Positions 46,179 to 54,527 of a stretch of 64,000 nt of DNA are shown here, in pieces (position 1 is the first letter of the stretch; each line of letters begins with the position of its first letter). Under the pieces are notes generated by a model, which had not been told where the DNA came from, did no database searches, and saw only the letters and a list, made by a program, of their open reading frames with translations. The DNA comes from Bog-473 sp963836605 (lineage in GTDB: Bacteria > Actinomycetota > Acidimicrobiia > Acidimicrobiales > RAAP-2): the NCBI GenBank assembly GCA_963836605.1, contig CAWIKB010000016.1:1-64000 (forward strand). Direction: 5' to 3'. Position numbers and translations under genes: made by a program.

Positions 46179-47506
46179 GTGAGGATCCACTTTGCAGCTC
46201 GGCGGCCCTGCTGGGCTGTGGTCGGTGATCCCGAGCGTGACCCATTTCGAGACTGGCCTTGTGCCTTGCCGAAGACTTGTCCGCTCGTGATTGCCGGCCC
46301 CGGCCCGGGTGGAGCTCTGGCCTGATCAGGAGCTTGACCGCCGCCGGTGTCCGCCGGTGACGTGTCCCATCACAGTCCTGCCTTTCTCCATCCGGACCGG
46401 AACCGACCACGTCCCTCCAGGCAAAGGAGCAACGCATGGAAAGTCTGTCCGAGATCGTCGACGTCGTCATCGGCGTTGACACCCACGTCAGAACCCACAG
46501 CGCAGCAGCGGTCAATGCGAAAACCGGTGGGGTGCTCGGCGAGATCACCGTCGAGGCAACGCCTCAAGGTTATGAAGAGCTTTTCGAGTTCGCGAGCGAG
46601 CACGCAGGCCTTCGGGCCTGGGCAATCGAGGGCACCGGAAGCCACGGCGCCGGGCTGACACGCCGTCTCGCAAAGATCGAGGAGCTCGTTGTCGAGCTCG
46701 ACCGGCCAGAGCGGCAAAAGCGTCGAAACGGTGCGAAGTCCGACCCCCTCGATGCGATCCGGGCCGCTCGAGAGGCACTCAGCCGGGCCAAGCTCGGCTC
46801 CCCACGCACGACCGGTGAACGCCAAGCGCTCTCGGTGCTGCTGACAACCAGGCGATCGGCCGTCGCGGCCGCAGTGGAAGCCCAGCAACAGCTGTTCGCC
46901 CTGGTCATCGCCGCTCCCGAGCAACTGCGGTCCAAGCTTCGGGGAAAGCGCACGCTGGCGATGGCACAGACCGCGGTGCGTTTCCGTGTCCAGGTTGAGT
47001 GGGATCTCGAAACCCGCACCACCGCAGGAGTGCTGCGCGATCTCGCCCGTCGTGCCCTGGACCTTTGGGCTGAGGCCGATCGTCATGAGAAGGCGATCCT
47101 CGGCATCGTCCGCTCGTGGCGCCCGGACCTGCTGGAACGGAAAGGCGTCGGCCCCATCGTGGCCGCGACGGTGCTCTGCGCCTGGTCTCACCCTGGACGA
47201 ATCCACTCCGAAGCGGCCTTTGCCAAGCTTGGCGGTGTGGCGCCGATCCCGGCGAACTCTGGCCAGGTGACGACGCACTATCGCCTCAGCCGTTTCGGCG
47301 ACCGCCAGCTCAACCTGACGTTTCACACCGTCGTGCTGTCCCGGATTCGCTGGGACCAGGAAACCCAGGCCTATGTGAAACGGCGCACAACGGAGGGCAA
47401 GACACCACGTGAGATCAAGCGATGCTTAAAGCGGTACGTCGCACGCGAGTTCTTTCGCCTTCTCGAAGGTGTGCCCTCAGTGACTTGACGATCCATAGGA
47501 GCGTCT
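46177..47506 (+). mobile_element. IS110-family insertion sequence (inner, intact)
   Basis: This element of about 1.33 kb is inserted in another IS110 transposase. Its ends are inferred by rejoining the host reading frame: left end at 46177-46179 (after gttcttgcgaga), right end at 47504-47506 (before cttggggtcc), with two shared bases (ct). No terminal inverted repeat is obvious, as expected for IS110 elements. It holds one intact transposase gene. Confidence 0.8.
46436..47488 (+). CDS. IS110-family transposase (inner element)
   Basis: The 350-residue DEDD transposase has the N-terminal RuvC-like domain (VVIGVDTHVRTHSAAAV with the first Asp, WAIEGTGSHG with Glu, KSDPLDAIRAAR with Asp) and the C-terminal transposase_20 domain (KGVGPIVAATVLCAW, AAFAKLGGVAPIPANSGQ with the conserved Ser). 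It looks complete and could be active. The start ATG has a gcaaaggag site just upstream. IS110 elements may carry a guide RNA in their noncoding ends. I cannot define one here. Confidence 0.93.
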   Translation: MESLSEIVDVVIGVDTHVRTHSAAAVNAKTGGVLGEITVEATPQGYEELFEFASEHAGLRAWAIEGTGSHGAGLTRRLAKIEELVVELDRPERQKRRNGAKSDPLDAIRAAREALSRAKLGSPRTTGERQALSVLLTTRRSAVAAAVEAQQQLFALVIAAPEQLRSKLRGKRTLAMAQTAVRFRVQVEWDLETRTTAGVLRDLARRALDLWAEADRHEKAILGIVRSWRPDLLERKGVGPIVAATVLCAWSHPGRIHSEAAFAKLGGVAPIPANSGQVTTHYRLSRFGDRQLNLTFHTVVLSRIRWDQETQAYVKRRTTEGKTPREIKRCLKRYVAREFFRLLEGVPSVT

Positions 47507-48410
47507 TGGGGTCCGAGAAACGAGTGCGGTCATCACCGAACTCGCCCAGCACCCGGGCACCGAGGACCGTCCCTAGTCCTGGCAGGGAGAGGACGACCTT
47601 GGCGTCCGGGTGCTGCTCAAAATGCTCCGAGAGCCCAGTCTCGAGCTCGGCGAGCTGAGCGTTGAAGGTCCTGATCAGAGTGACCGCTGAGCGCGTGATC
47701 AATCCATGGGCATTGGCGATCAACGCCGGGGCCTCGAGCTGCTCGGCCCGGAGCGCCACTTGGATCTCTTCGGCCCGTCGTTCGATGCTGCGCTGGCGTC
47801 CACCGCGGCGCAGCGCCGAGGCGATCTTCGAGCGCGAGAGGGCCCGGCCGAGTTCTGGCGTGGGGGCAATCTTGAGGATGGCCAGGGCATCTGCGCTGGC
47901 CAGATCGGTCCCGAAGGCCTCGAGAGCCCCGGGGTAGTACTCACGCAAGGCTGACCTGAGCGTGTTGACCTGGCGCTGACGGCCCCAGATGGCGTTCTGG
48001 TGCGCTCGGGCCAAGAGCTTCACCCCCTCGGCCAGATCCGAGTCGCCGGCGACGGTTCGGTGATTGTGCCGGTCGGTGCGCACCAGGTCGGCCAACACCT
48101 TGGCGTCGCCGGGATCCGACTTGGCCCCAGAGACCGCGTGGCGGTCCCGATAACGGGCCGACGCCATTGGGTTGATGGCGAAGACCTCATAGCCGGCGGA
48201 CACCAGCGAGCCGACCAGAAGCCCCCGGTCGATCTCGATACCGACCACGACGACGTCATCGTCCTTGGCCTGTTCGGCCACCAGCGCATGGAGCTCACCG
48301 ATACCGACCACGCTGTCGGGAACCCGGCGTTTGGCCAGCACCGTTCCGTCCTCGGCCATCACGCAGACGTCGTGATGGTCCTCGGCCCAATCCACTCCCA
48401 CAAAGAGCAC
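47505..48410 (-). pseudogene. IS110 transposase (outer element), N-terminal piece
   Basis: About 302 codons encode an IS110 transposase starting at a GTG (VLFVGVDWAEDHHDVCVM) with an upstream aaagggga site. GIEIDRG and SGAKSDPGDAKVLADLVR follow, then the transposase_20 start LPGLGTVLGARVLGEFGDDRTRFSDPK. The gene then runs into the inner IS110 element. The missing C-terminus lies at 45865-46178. This family member differs clearly from the inner one. Confidence 0.88.
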
Positions 48411-48947
48411 CTGCGTCCCCTTTCTCTCGTGAGCCCGAGGAGATGCGCAGCGACCTAATGGCTTAGTGCTCGAGGCACGACACCCCACCAGCTGTCCGTC
48501 TCCTCACCAACTCGACGGGGCACGTTCTAGGCGTAGGGCTCTGGGCCCAGGTCCTGCGAGTGCTCCCGTCGAGTGGCTCGGTGACCAGCCTTTCAAAAAG
48601 TCTGATCGGGTCCCATTAGGTCCAGCCGACTTCCCTGATTTGCCAGCCCTCGGGTTCGACCACGGCCTAAAGGGTCCGGATTTCCCACCTCCCTGATCAG
48701 TGGTCGCAGACCGATGCCGAGGTGATGGATCTAGGTCAGGTCGGACCATTCACACGCGAAGCGTCTTGGAATCCCATTTCCGTGGTCAGACCGTGTGTCT
48801 AGGAACGTCCTCGTCAGGGGAACGGATGACGAGTTCGGCTCCCGCCGCGATCGACGGTGGCATAGCGACGAAGGGGCCCCGGCGGCCAACATTTGCGCCT
48901 ATTCGACTTGGGTGGGCCTGGTCGAACGGGGCGTCGCCTTTCCAGCG
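48411..48947. other. 537-base gap with repeat traces
   Basis: No gene is supported. The stretch gtccggatttcccacct at 48676-48694 also occurs at 42781-42797, next to R2 copy 1 and the tRNA scar, suggesting shared element ends. Confidence 0.5.
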
Positions 48948-49763
48948 CTACGGGGACGAACTCCCAGCCGCCGACGGGGATGGTGGCGCCGCCTCGGTGC
49001 ACTCGCCGGGGAGCACGACTTTGCCCGCCTTGCTCGAGAACCGCTGAACTGTGAGCCACTCGTCCATGTTCGGGTCGTAGTAGTTCTGCCAACCGAAGTG
49101 GAGGACCTTTACGATCTTTCGGGGATCGGTCCTGGCGACGTAGAAGTCGGCCTCCATTACTGGGAACCGCAAGGGCAACCCTGGAACGGTCGTCGCAGTG
49201 GGTGACGAGGGTCCGGACGTGGGAGGGACCTGGTTCGGCGTCGCTCCTATCGGCGGGAGCACGCCCTCTTGCGCCCCTTTCGCCGCGAACGGCTCTACCA
49301 CAATGACCGCTCTGAAATGGTTGACAGCACGTGACGGCTGACCCTCGAGCACCTCCGGCCCCACAAAGCTCGACGTCTTCAGCCAATTGTTGTAATCGGT
49401 CAGGCTGTAGGCGCCGGCGTCGTGGCAGACGTTCAGCACGTTCTCCGGTATGCCCTTCCACCGCTTCGTCAAGGTGTAGAGGTGTCCGTGGTAAATGACA
49501 TTGGTGAACCAGATCGGGTCGTTCGGACCGCCGGCGGTCATCTGGCTGTCGCCGTCACTCCCTTGCCAGGTGAAGGGAACGTTTACGTGCATGTCGTCGA
49601 CGATGTACCGCCCGACCCAGTTGAAGTTGGTGGGGAGCCGGGGAGGTGTCGGGGTACCGGTCGAGTGTGGCGGAGAAGCCCCCGCGGCGGCGGCGCCCAT
49701 CGTCAGTCCTCCGCTTGCCAGGACAACCGTCAACATGACTTCGGCCAGCTTCGCTAACTTCAT
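48948..49763 (-). CDS. secreted protein of unknown function
   Basis: The 271-residue protein has a signal peptide (KLAEVMLTVVLASGGLTMGAAAAG-ASPP), a mature domain rich in aromatic residues (FNWVGRYIVDDMHVNVPFTWQG, FTNVIYHGHLYTLTKRWKG, FHFGWQNYYDPNMDEW) and Pro/Ser-rich linkers at about residues 170-195 and the C-terminus. It has a single likely disulfide pair. I recognise no family. It is flanked by transposase remnants, so it may have been acquired with them. Confidence 0.65.
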   Translation of the reverse strand: MKLAKLAEVMLTVVLASGGLTMGAAAAGASPPHSTGTPTPPRLPTNFNWVGRYIVDDMHVNVPFTWQGSDGDSQMTAGGPNDPIWFTNVIYHGHLYTLTKRWKGIPENVLNVCHDAGAYSLTDYNNWLKTSSFVGPEVLEGQPSRAVNHFRAVIVVEPFAAKGAQEGVLPPIGATPNQVPPTSGPSSPTATTVPGLPLRFPVMEADFYVARTDPRKIVKVLHFGWQNYYDPNMDEWLTVQRFSSKAGKVVLPGECTEAAPPSPSAAGSSSP

Positions 49764-49849
49764 CCTCAGTCCGCCCCCCTCGTCGAGACGCGCCTCCGCG
49801 ACGCGCCACGCTGTCGTCCCGAATGATACTGAGGGCAGCCATTGGCCAC

Positions 49850-50031
49850 CCAGGAGGGTCCAAATATCAGATTGATTGTCCGGTAGAGGGAATGAACGGG
49901 TTCATCAAGGACGGGCCCGAGAGGCCGTTGACGATCCCGAGCGGCGCCGGATCCGGGGCGTGGCACCCCAGAGCGTGTTCGTGGCCTTCTTGCTGTGTGC
50001 GGCCAACCTACGCAAGATCGAGACCTACTAG
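49850..50031 (+). pseudogene. DDE transposase C-terminal remnant, frameshifted
   Basis: The fragment reads VEGMNGFIKDGPERPLTIPS and, after a one-base shift near 49938, RRRIRGVAPQSVFVAFLLCAANLRKIETY to a TAG. This pair of motifs is the C-terminus of a common actinobacterial DDE transposase (IS1182-like by pattern). The rest of the gene is missing. Confidence 0.65.
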
Positions 50032-50052
50032 CTAGATGGTATGGATTGTCAT

Positions 50053-50124
50053 GGTGGGCTACCGACAAACCCCCCATGGGCAGGCAGGATGGTCATCGCT
50101 AATGGGCCATTTCCCACGCTAACA
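50053..50124. repeat. dispersed repeat R2, copy 2
   Basis: This is the second copy of the segment at 42709-42780, with the same ggtgggctaccgaca start and cccacgctaaca end. The integrase-core remnant begins right at its end, so R2 may mark a recombination or element boundary. Confidence 0.6.
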
Positions 50125-50602
50125 CGCGCTTCGTGCGGATCGCCGGTGTGACTGCCAATCCCGTCGCCGAGTGGGTGACCGAGCAGGCCCGCAACATATC
50201 GATGGAACTGACCGACCAGACAATGGCGCTTAAGTTCCTCATCCGCGATAGCGACACCAAGTTCACCGCTTCGTTCGATGCTGTGTTTGCAGCGGAGAGC
50301 ACCAAGATCATCAAGCCCCCCTCGGGGCGCCACGGGCCAATGCGATCTGTGAGCGCGTGATCGGCACTTTGCGGAACGAGTGCCTCGATCGGATGCTCAT
50401 CCTCGGCCGTCGCCACCTGGAGGTGGTGCTCGCCGACTACGTCGAGCACTACAACTCGCACCGTCCCCACCCGTCTCTCGGCCAGCGTTCGCCGTCTGGT
50501 CCCGATACCACCCCTCTCGTCACTGGTGACATCGGCCGCGCCAGGCTACGAAGAGCCGATCGAATGGGAGGCCTCATCCACGAGTACCGGATGGTCGCCT
50601 GA
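50125..50602 (+). pseudogene. integrase-core transposase remnant (rve family), truncated and frameshifted
   Basis: The 5' part encodes IAGVTANPVAEWVTEQARN and FLIRDSDTKFTASFDAVF, with the Asp of the catalytic triad. After a one-base shift near 50320 in a C-rich run it continues PRANAICERVIGTLRNECLDRML (with Glu) and VEHYNSHRPHPSLGQ. This is the second half of an IS481/IS3-like integrase found widely in actinobacteria. The N-terminal half is absent, cut at the R2 repeat. Confidence 0.8.
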
Positions 50603-50991
50603 AATGGGCGGATCGGGTTCTCGGCACCCACAAGTGCCCAGCTTGTCCGGCGGCGTTCTCGTACACGAACCGCCACCACCTCAGCCGAGTTCGGCCAGTC
50701 TGCCGCACGCCAGAAATCCGAATTAGGGTGGTCCATCGGGGAACAGGGGAATGATCCATGTTCAAAGCAGCGCATGATGCCGCGATTGGGTCCCAGCCAA
50801 GAGACGTAGGGTCTCGGCGGGGTCAGATAGCCATGAGCCGTAAACGGAGGGGAAGAACCCAACTTACGCCGGTCCCGCTCGCTCAACCGCTAACAGACCC
50901 GATTCCTCGCCGTGGTCGACGGCTGGAATGGTATTCGTGATGGACCCAGGTCCCAGTTCGAGAAAAAAATCACCGTGGTGAAGGTAAGTGA
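50603..50991. other. 389-base gap upstream of the broken modular gene
   Basis: The text ctcggcacccaca at 50625 recurs near 58248, next to the second tRNA scar. No gene is supported, and no start or signal peptide for the gene that follows can be found here. Confidence 0.45.
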
Positions 50992-52984
50992 TCGAACCGG
51001 GACCAACGGTCACTTCCTTGGCACTCGGCTCGGGGCCCCACCTCTTCTCGCTGCCTGGCTGTCGGGGGTGGTATCGACTTCAGCTCGGGTGTCGCGGTTT
51101 CTATCAACCCTGCAACGGGCTCGATCTCAAGCGGTCAGAGCGCCCATACTTTCGAGGGGATCGGCTTCGCCAGAGTGGCGTGTTCTTCGACTACTCAATG
51201 CCTCGCTGTTGGGGGAAACGTGGCGGTGCCACTCAACCCGACGACGGGAGCCATCTCGAGCGGCCAGAGTGTGCAGACGTATTCGGCGTTTACCGTCTTC
51301 GGCGTGGCATGCACGACATCGAATTGCCTGGGCGTCGGTTTCACCGGTGATAACCCTGGCATTGGAGCAGCCGTACCACTCAACCCGGCCACTGGAGCCA
51401 TCTCGAGCGGCCAGGGTGTCCAGTCCGTCGCGGGAACGACCGAACTCTATGGCGCAGCATGCCCTACCTCCACTCAGTGCCTCGCCGGAGCCGACAATTA
51501 CAGTTTTGGCAATCCGAGGCCCGGCCTTGCCGTGCCGCTCAACCCGACGACCGGTGCCGTCTCGAGCGGCCAGAGCGCTCAAGCAATTTTCGGAACCGGC
51601 ATCATCAATGGTGTCGCGTGCCCGACCGCATTCCAGTGTCTGGGGTTGGGGGCCAACCAAGACCGTCAAGTCTCTCAAGTGGGCATCGCCGTCCCCCTCG
51701 ATCCGGCCACCGGGGCCGAGTACATCGCACCGGGCCCCTACAGTCCCCTCACCCCGACCCGTATCTGTGACACCAGGGCGGGGAACCCCTCTGCCCTCAG
51801 CGGTGCAGCCGCCCAGTGCAACGGGATCTTCAACTCGGGGAGCACCATCGCGGCCGGGGGCACCTTGACCCTCACCGTGGCCGGGTCCTTCGGCGTCCCC
51901 GCCGACGCCTCGGCCGTGGTCCTCAACGTCACCGCGGTCTCCCCCAGCGGCCCGGGGTTCTTGACGGCGTACCCGACCGGGGCCGGCCAACCCCTGGCCT
52001 CAAGCCTCAACTATGTCGCCGGGGAAGTGGTGCCCAACCTGGTCGAGGTGGGGACCGGGTCAGGCGGCCAGATCTCGATCTACTCGCAAGCCAAAACAGA
52101 CGTCGTGGTCGACCTGGAGGGCTATGTGGCCCCGACCGCGGCCGGGGGATCGGGGGCCGGGCTCTATATGCCACTGGCCTCGCCGGCCCGGCTCTGTGAC
52201 ACCAGGGCGGCCAACCCCTCGGGCCTGGTTGGCGGTGACGCCCAGTGCAACGGGGTGGCCAACGCCGGGACCAGGTTGGCCGCCGGAGCGACCCACAACG
52301 TCGTGGTGGCCAACAACAACGCCATCCCCTTGGGCGCCACCGCGGCCGTGCTCAACGTGACGGTGGTCAACCCCGCCGCCAGTGGTTACCTCAGCGTCTT
52401 TCCCGAAGGGGCGACCCAGCCCAACACGGCCAATGTGAACTACGCCGCGGGCCAGGTCACCGGCAACCGGGTGATCGTGCCGCTCTCGAGCACCGGGGCC
52501 CACCTCGGAGAGGTCTCCATCTATTCCAAGGCCGCCGCCGATGTGGTGGTCGACGTCAGCGGCTACTACTCGGCTCGGCGGGGGGAACCGGGTCGAAGTT
52601 CAGCGCCGAGCCGGCCCCGGTGCGGATCTGTGACACCAGGGCGGGGAACCCCTCGGGTCTGACCGGCCCGGCCAACCAGTGCGACAACTCGACCCTCACC
52701 CCGGCCACGACGAAGACCATCTCGGTCACCGGGTTGGCTGGGGTCCCCTCCGGCGCCAAGGCGGTGGTGGTCAACCTGACCGCGGTCGCCCCCACCCAGG
52801 GCACCTATCCTCACGGTCTTCCCCGGCCACCGGTCGCCCCTTGGTCTCTGACCTCAACCCCGCCGCCGGTGACGTCAAGGGCAACCTCACTGTGGCCACC
52901 CTCAGTCCGAGCGGCACCATCTCGATCTACAACAACACCGGCAGCGTCGACGTAGTGGTCGACGTGTTGGGGTGGTACTCGTGA
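50992..52984 (+). pseudogene. secreted-type protein with CDTRAGNPS modules, 5'-truncated and frameshifted
   Basis: The first part repeats a 45-residue unit (VACPTSTQCLAGA ... AVPLNPTTGAVSSGQSAQ) about four times. Three modules of the type seen at 28003-30678 follow (RICDTRAGNPS, RLCDTRAANPS, RICDTRAGNPS). The frame opens at 50992 after a stop without a start codon or signal peptide. A missing base near 52585 and extra bases near 52811 and 52830 break the third module, which nevertheless ends with the full VVVDVLGWYS. It is either decayed or damaged by sequence errors, but the missing 5' end points to decay. Confidence 0.75.
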
Positions 52985-53156
52985 TGGAGAGGGTGCGGAG
53001 TCAGACAAGGCCGGTCGTTCACGGCGCCGTAACGACCAATACCCCTGTGGAGAAGTCGGCGGCCGTGATGAGCACAACCGGTGTCACCACGGTCTCTCAG
53101 GAATCGAGCGTGGCGCGACCAAGTCCGTGATCACCTTCGCCGATTGACGTGGCTTC

Positions 53157-53272
53157 TCACTCCAGAGACTCGAGGGCGGCACGAGCTCTGCGCTCGACAT
53201 TTCCGTATCCCCAGCTTGTGGCACTATCCAGTGCCTTCGAGAGAAGTTGCTTCGCCTGAGGTTGCCCAGAGA
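53157..53272 (-). pseudogene. C-terminal scrap of a cyclase/ATPase-type gene
   Basis: The frame reads GQPQAKQLLSKALDSATSWGYGNVERRARAALESLE and stops at 53157. This is the typical last TPR-like helix pair of the adenylyl cyclase/AAA proteins, and it lies directly against the left end of the IS3 element. It aligns with the GDDARA end of the big fragment across the element, with about six residues of overlap. Confidence 0.7.
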
Positions 53273-53288
53273 TAGTGGACACGGTGAT

Positions 53289-54157
53289 TAAGCAGCTTGT
53301 TGCTTGAGGCCCAACGATAACTCGTAGCGAATGGGACTGAGATCGCCAGCCTTGGCGCAACGACGTTGGTGGTTGTAGAAGTTGATGTAGCGGGCGATCC
53401 CGGCTCGGAGTTCGTCGATGGTGGCGAAGGTGTGCCGTTAGAAGTATTCGTGCTTGAAGATCGACCAGAAGCTCTCGGCGCTCGCATGGTCATAACAACT
53501 GCCCGTGGCGCCCATGGAACGAACCAGGCCCACACGCTCGCAGAGGTCCACGACCTTGCCGTCTGAAAATTGGCTGCCTCGGTCGGTGTGGAACACCGTT
53601 CCCTCGATGTGTCCGAACCTGGTGGCCACCGATTGCTCCAACGCGTCGAGAACGATCTCGGTCCGCATGTGCTCAGCCACGAAGAACCCGAGCACGCGAG
53701 ACGATCCCTCGTCGCGAATGGCACACAGGTAGGCCTCGCCGTCGCCCACCGTCAGGTAGGTGATGTCCGAGGTCCACAGCTCGTCGATGCCGTCTGGATG
53801 GAACTGCCGATTCACCAGGTCCGCCGGGTACGTGGCGGCTGGATCGGGGGTGGTGGTGACCTTGAACAAGCGCGGACTCACCCCCACGATCCCGAGGCTG
53901 GCCATGCGCTCGGCCACGGTGTTGCGGCTCACCCGTTCGCCGGCCTCATGGAGGTCGAGCGTGATCCGGGGGGCGCCGTAGGTGCCGTTCGAGCTCTTGT
54001 GCAAGTCGATGATCCTGGCGTCGAGATCGGCCCGGCGGACCTCGCTTGGGAGCGGGGGACGGTCCTGGGCCGCCCGCCAGCGGTAGTAGCCCGCCGTGGA
54101 CACCTCCAACAGCCGGGCCATGCGGGTGATCTCGAAGTTCGCGCACTCGGCGGCCAT
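53289..54157 (-). pseudogene. IS3 transposase orfB with a premature stop
   Basis: The product has the IS3 helix-turn-helix-like start (FEITRMARLLEVSTAGYYRWRA) and an rve integrase core with DELWTSDITYL (Asp), VFHTDRGSQFSD (Asp) and ASAESFWSIFKHEYF (Glu). An in-frame TAA at 53438-53440 replaces the expected Tyr codon. The frame then continues RHTFATIDELRAGIARYINFYN and ends at 53289. The last catalytic residue precedes the stop, but the C-terminal helix is lost. Confidence 0.88.
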
Positions 54158-54486
54158 CAACGCAAATCTCTCTGCTTTGGTGGATTCGAAGCGAAGTACG
54201 CGGCAGCTTTTCCCAAGAAAGCCAGGTCCTTGTCCTGCTCAGCGACCTGACGTCGCAGCGCCAACAGCTCGGTTCGCTCCGCCGCGCTCAACGGTTCATC
54301 AGACGATCCGGCCACCGCATCGAGCCGACGGCGCTCTTCGCGCACCCATCGGGCCAACACACTGCCTGACACCGACAGCTCAGCGGCTACTTCGGCCACC
54401 GTCCTGCCCGTATCGATCACACGATGAGCGGCCTCTGTCTTGAACTCCAGCGTGAACTTCCGCCTTGTCGCTCCCATATCGGACAT
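54157..54486 (-). CDS. IS3 transposase orfA
   Basis: The small basic protein has a helix-turn-helix of the transposase_8 type (KFTLEFKTEAAHRVIDTGRTVAEVAAELSVSGSVLARWV) and a leucine-zipper-like C-terminal helix (ERTELLALRRQVAEQDKDLAFLGKAAAYF). Its stop and the orfB ATG overlap as TGATG. The start may be the ATG at 54486 or 54477. Confidence 0.88.
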   Translation of the reverse strand: MSDMGATRRKFTLEFKTEAAHRVIDTGRTVAEVAAELSVSGSVLARWVREERRRLDAVAGSSDEPLSAAERTELLALRRQVAEQDKDLAFLGKAAAYFASNPPKQRDLR

Positions 54487-54527
54487 CCTTCCAGCCGACA
54501 AAAGATCGGCATGTCGGGTGTCCACTA

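Larger units (their letters stand above)
53273..54527 (-). mobile_element. IS3-family insertion sequence with damaged orfB
   Basis: The element is about 1,255 bases long. Both ends carry TAGTGGACAC in inverted orientation (53273 on the plus strand, 54527 on the minus). It holds orfA and orfB in the usual order. No target duplication is evident, since the flanks read gaga and attg. It sits in the 3' part of a large cyclase/ATPase gene. Confidence 0.8.
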
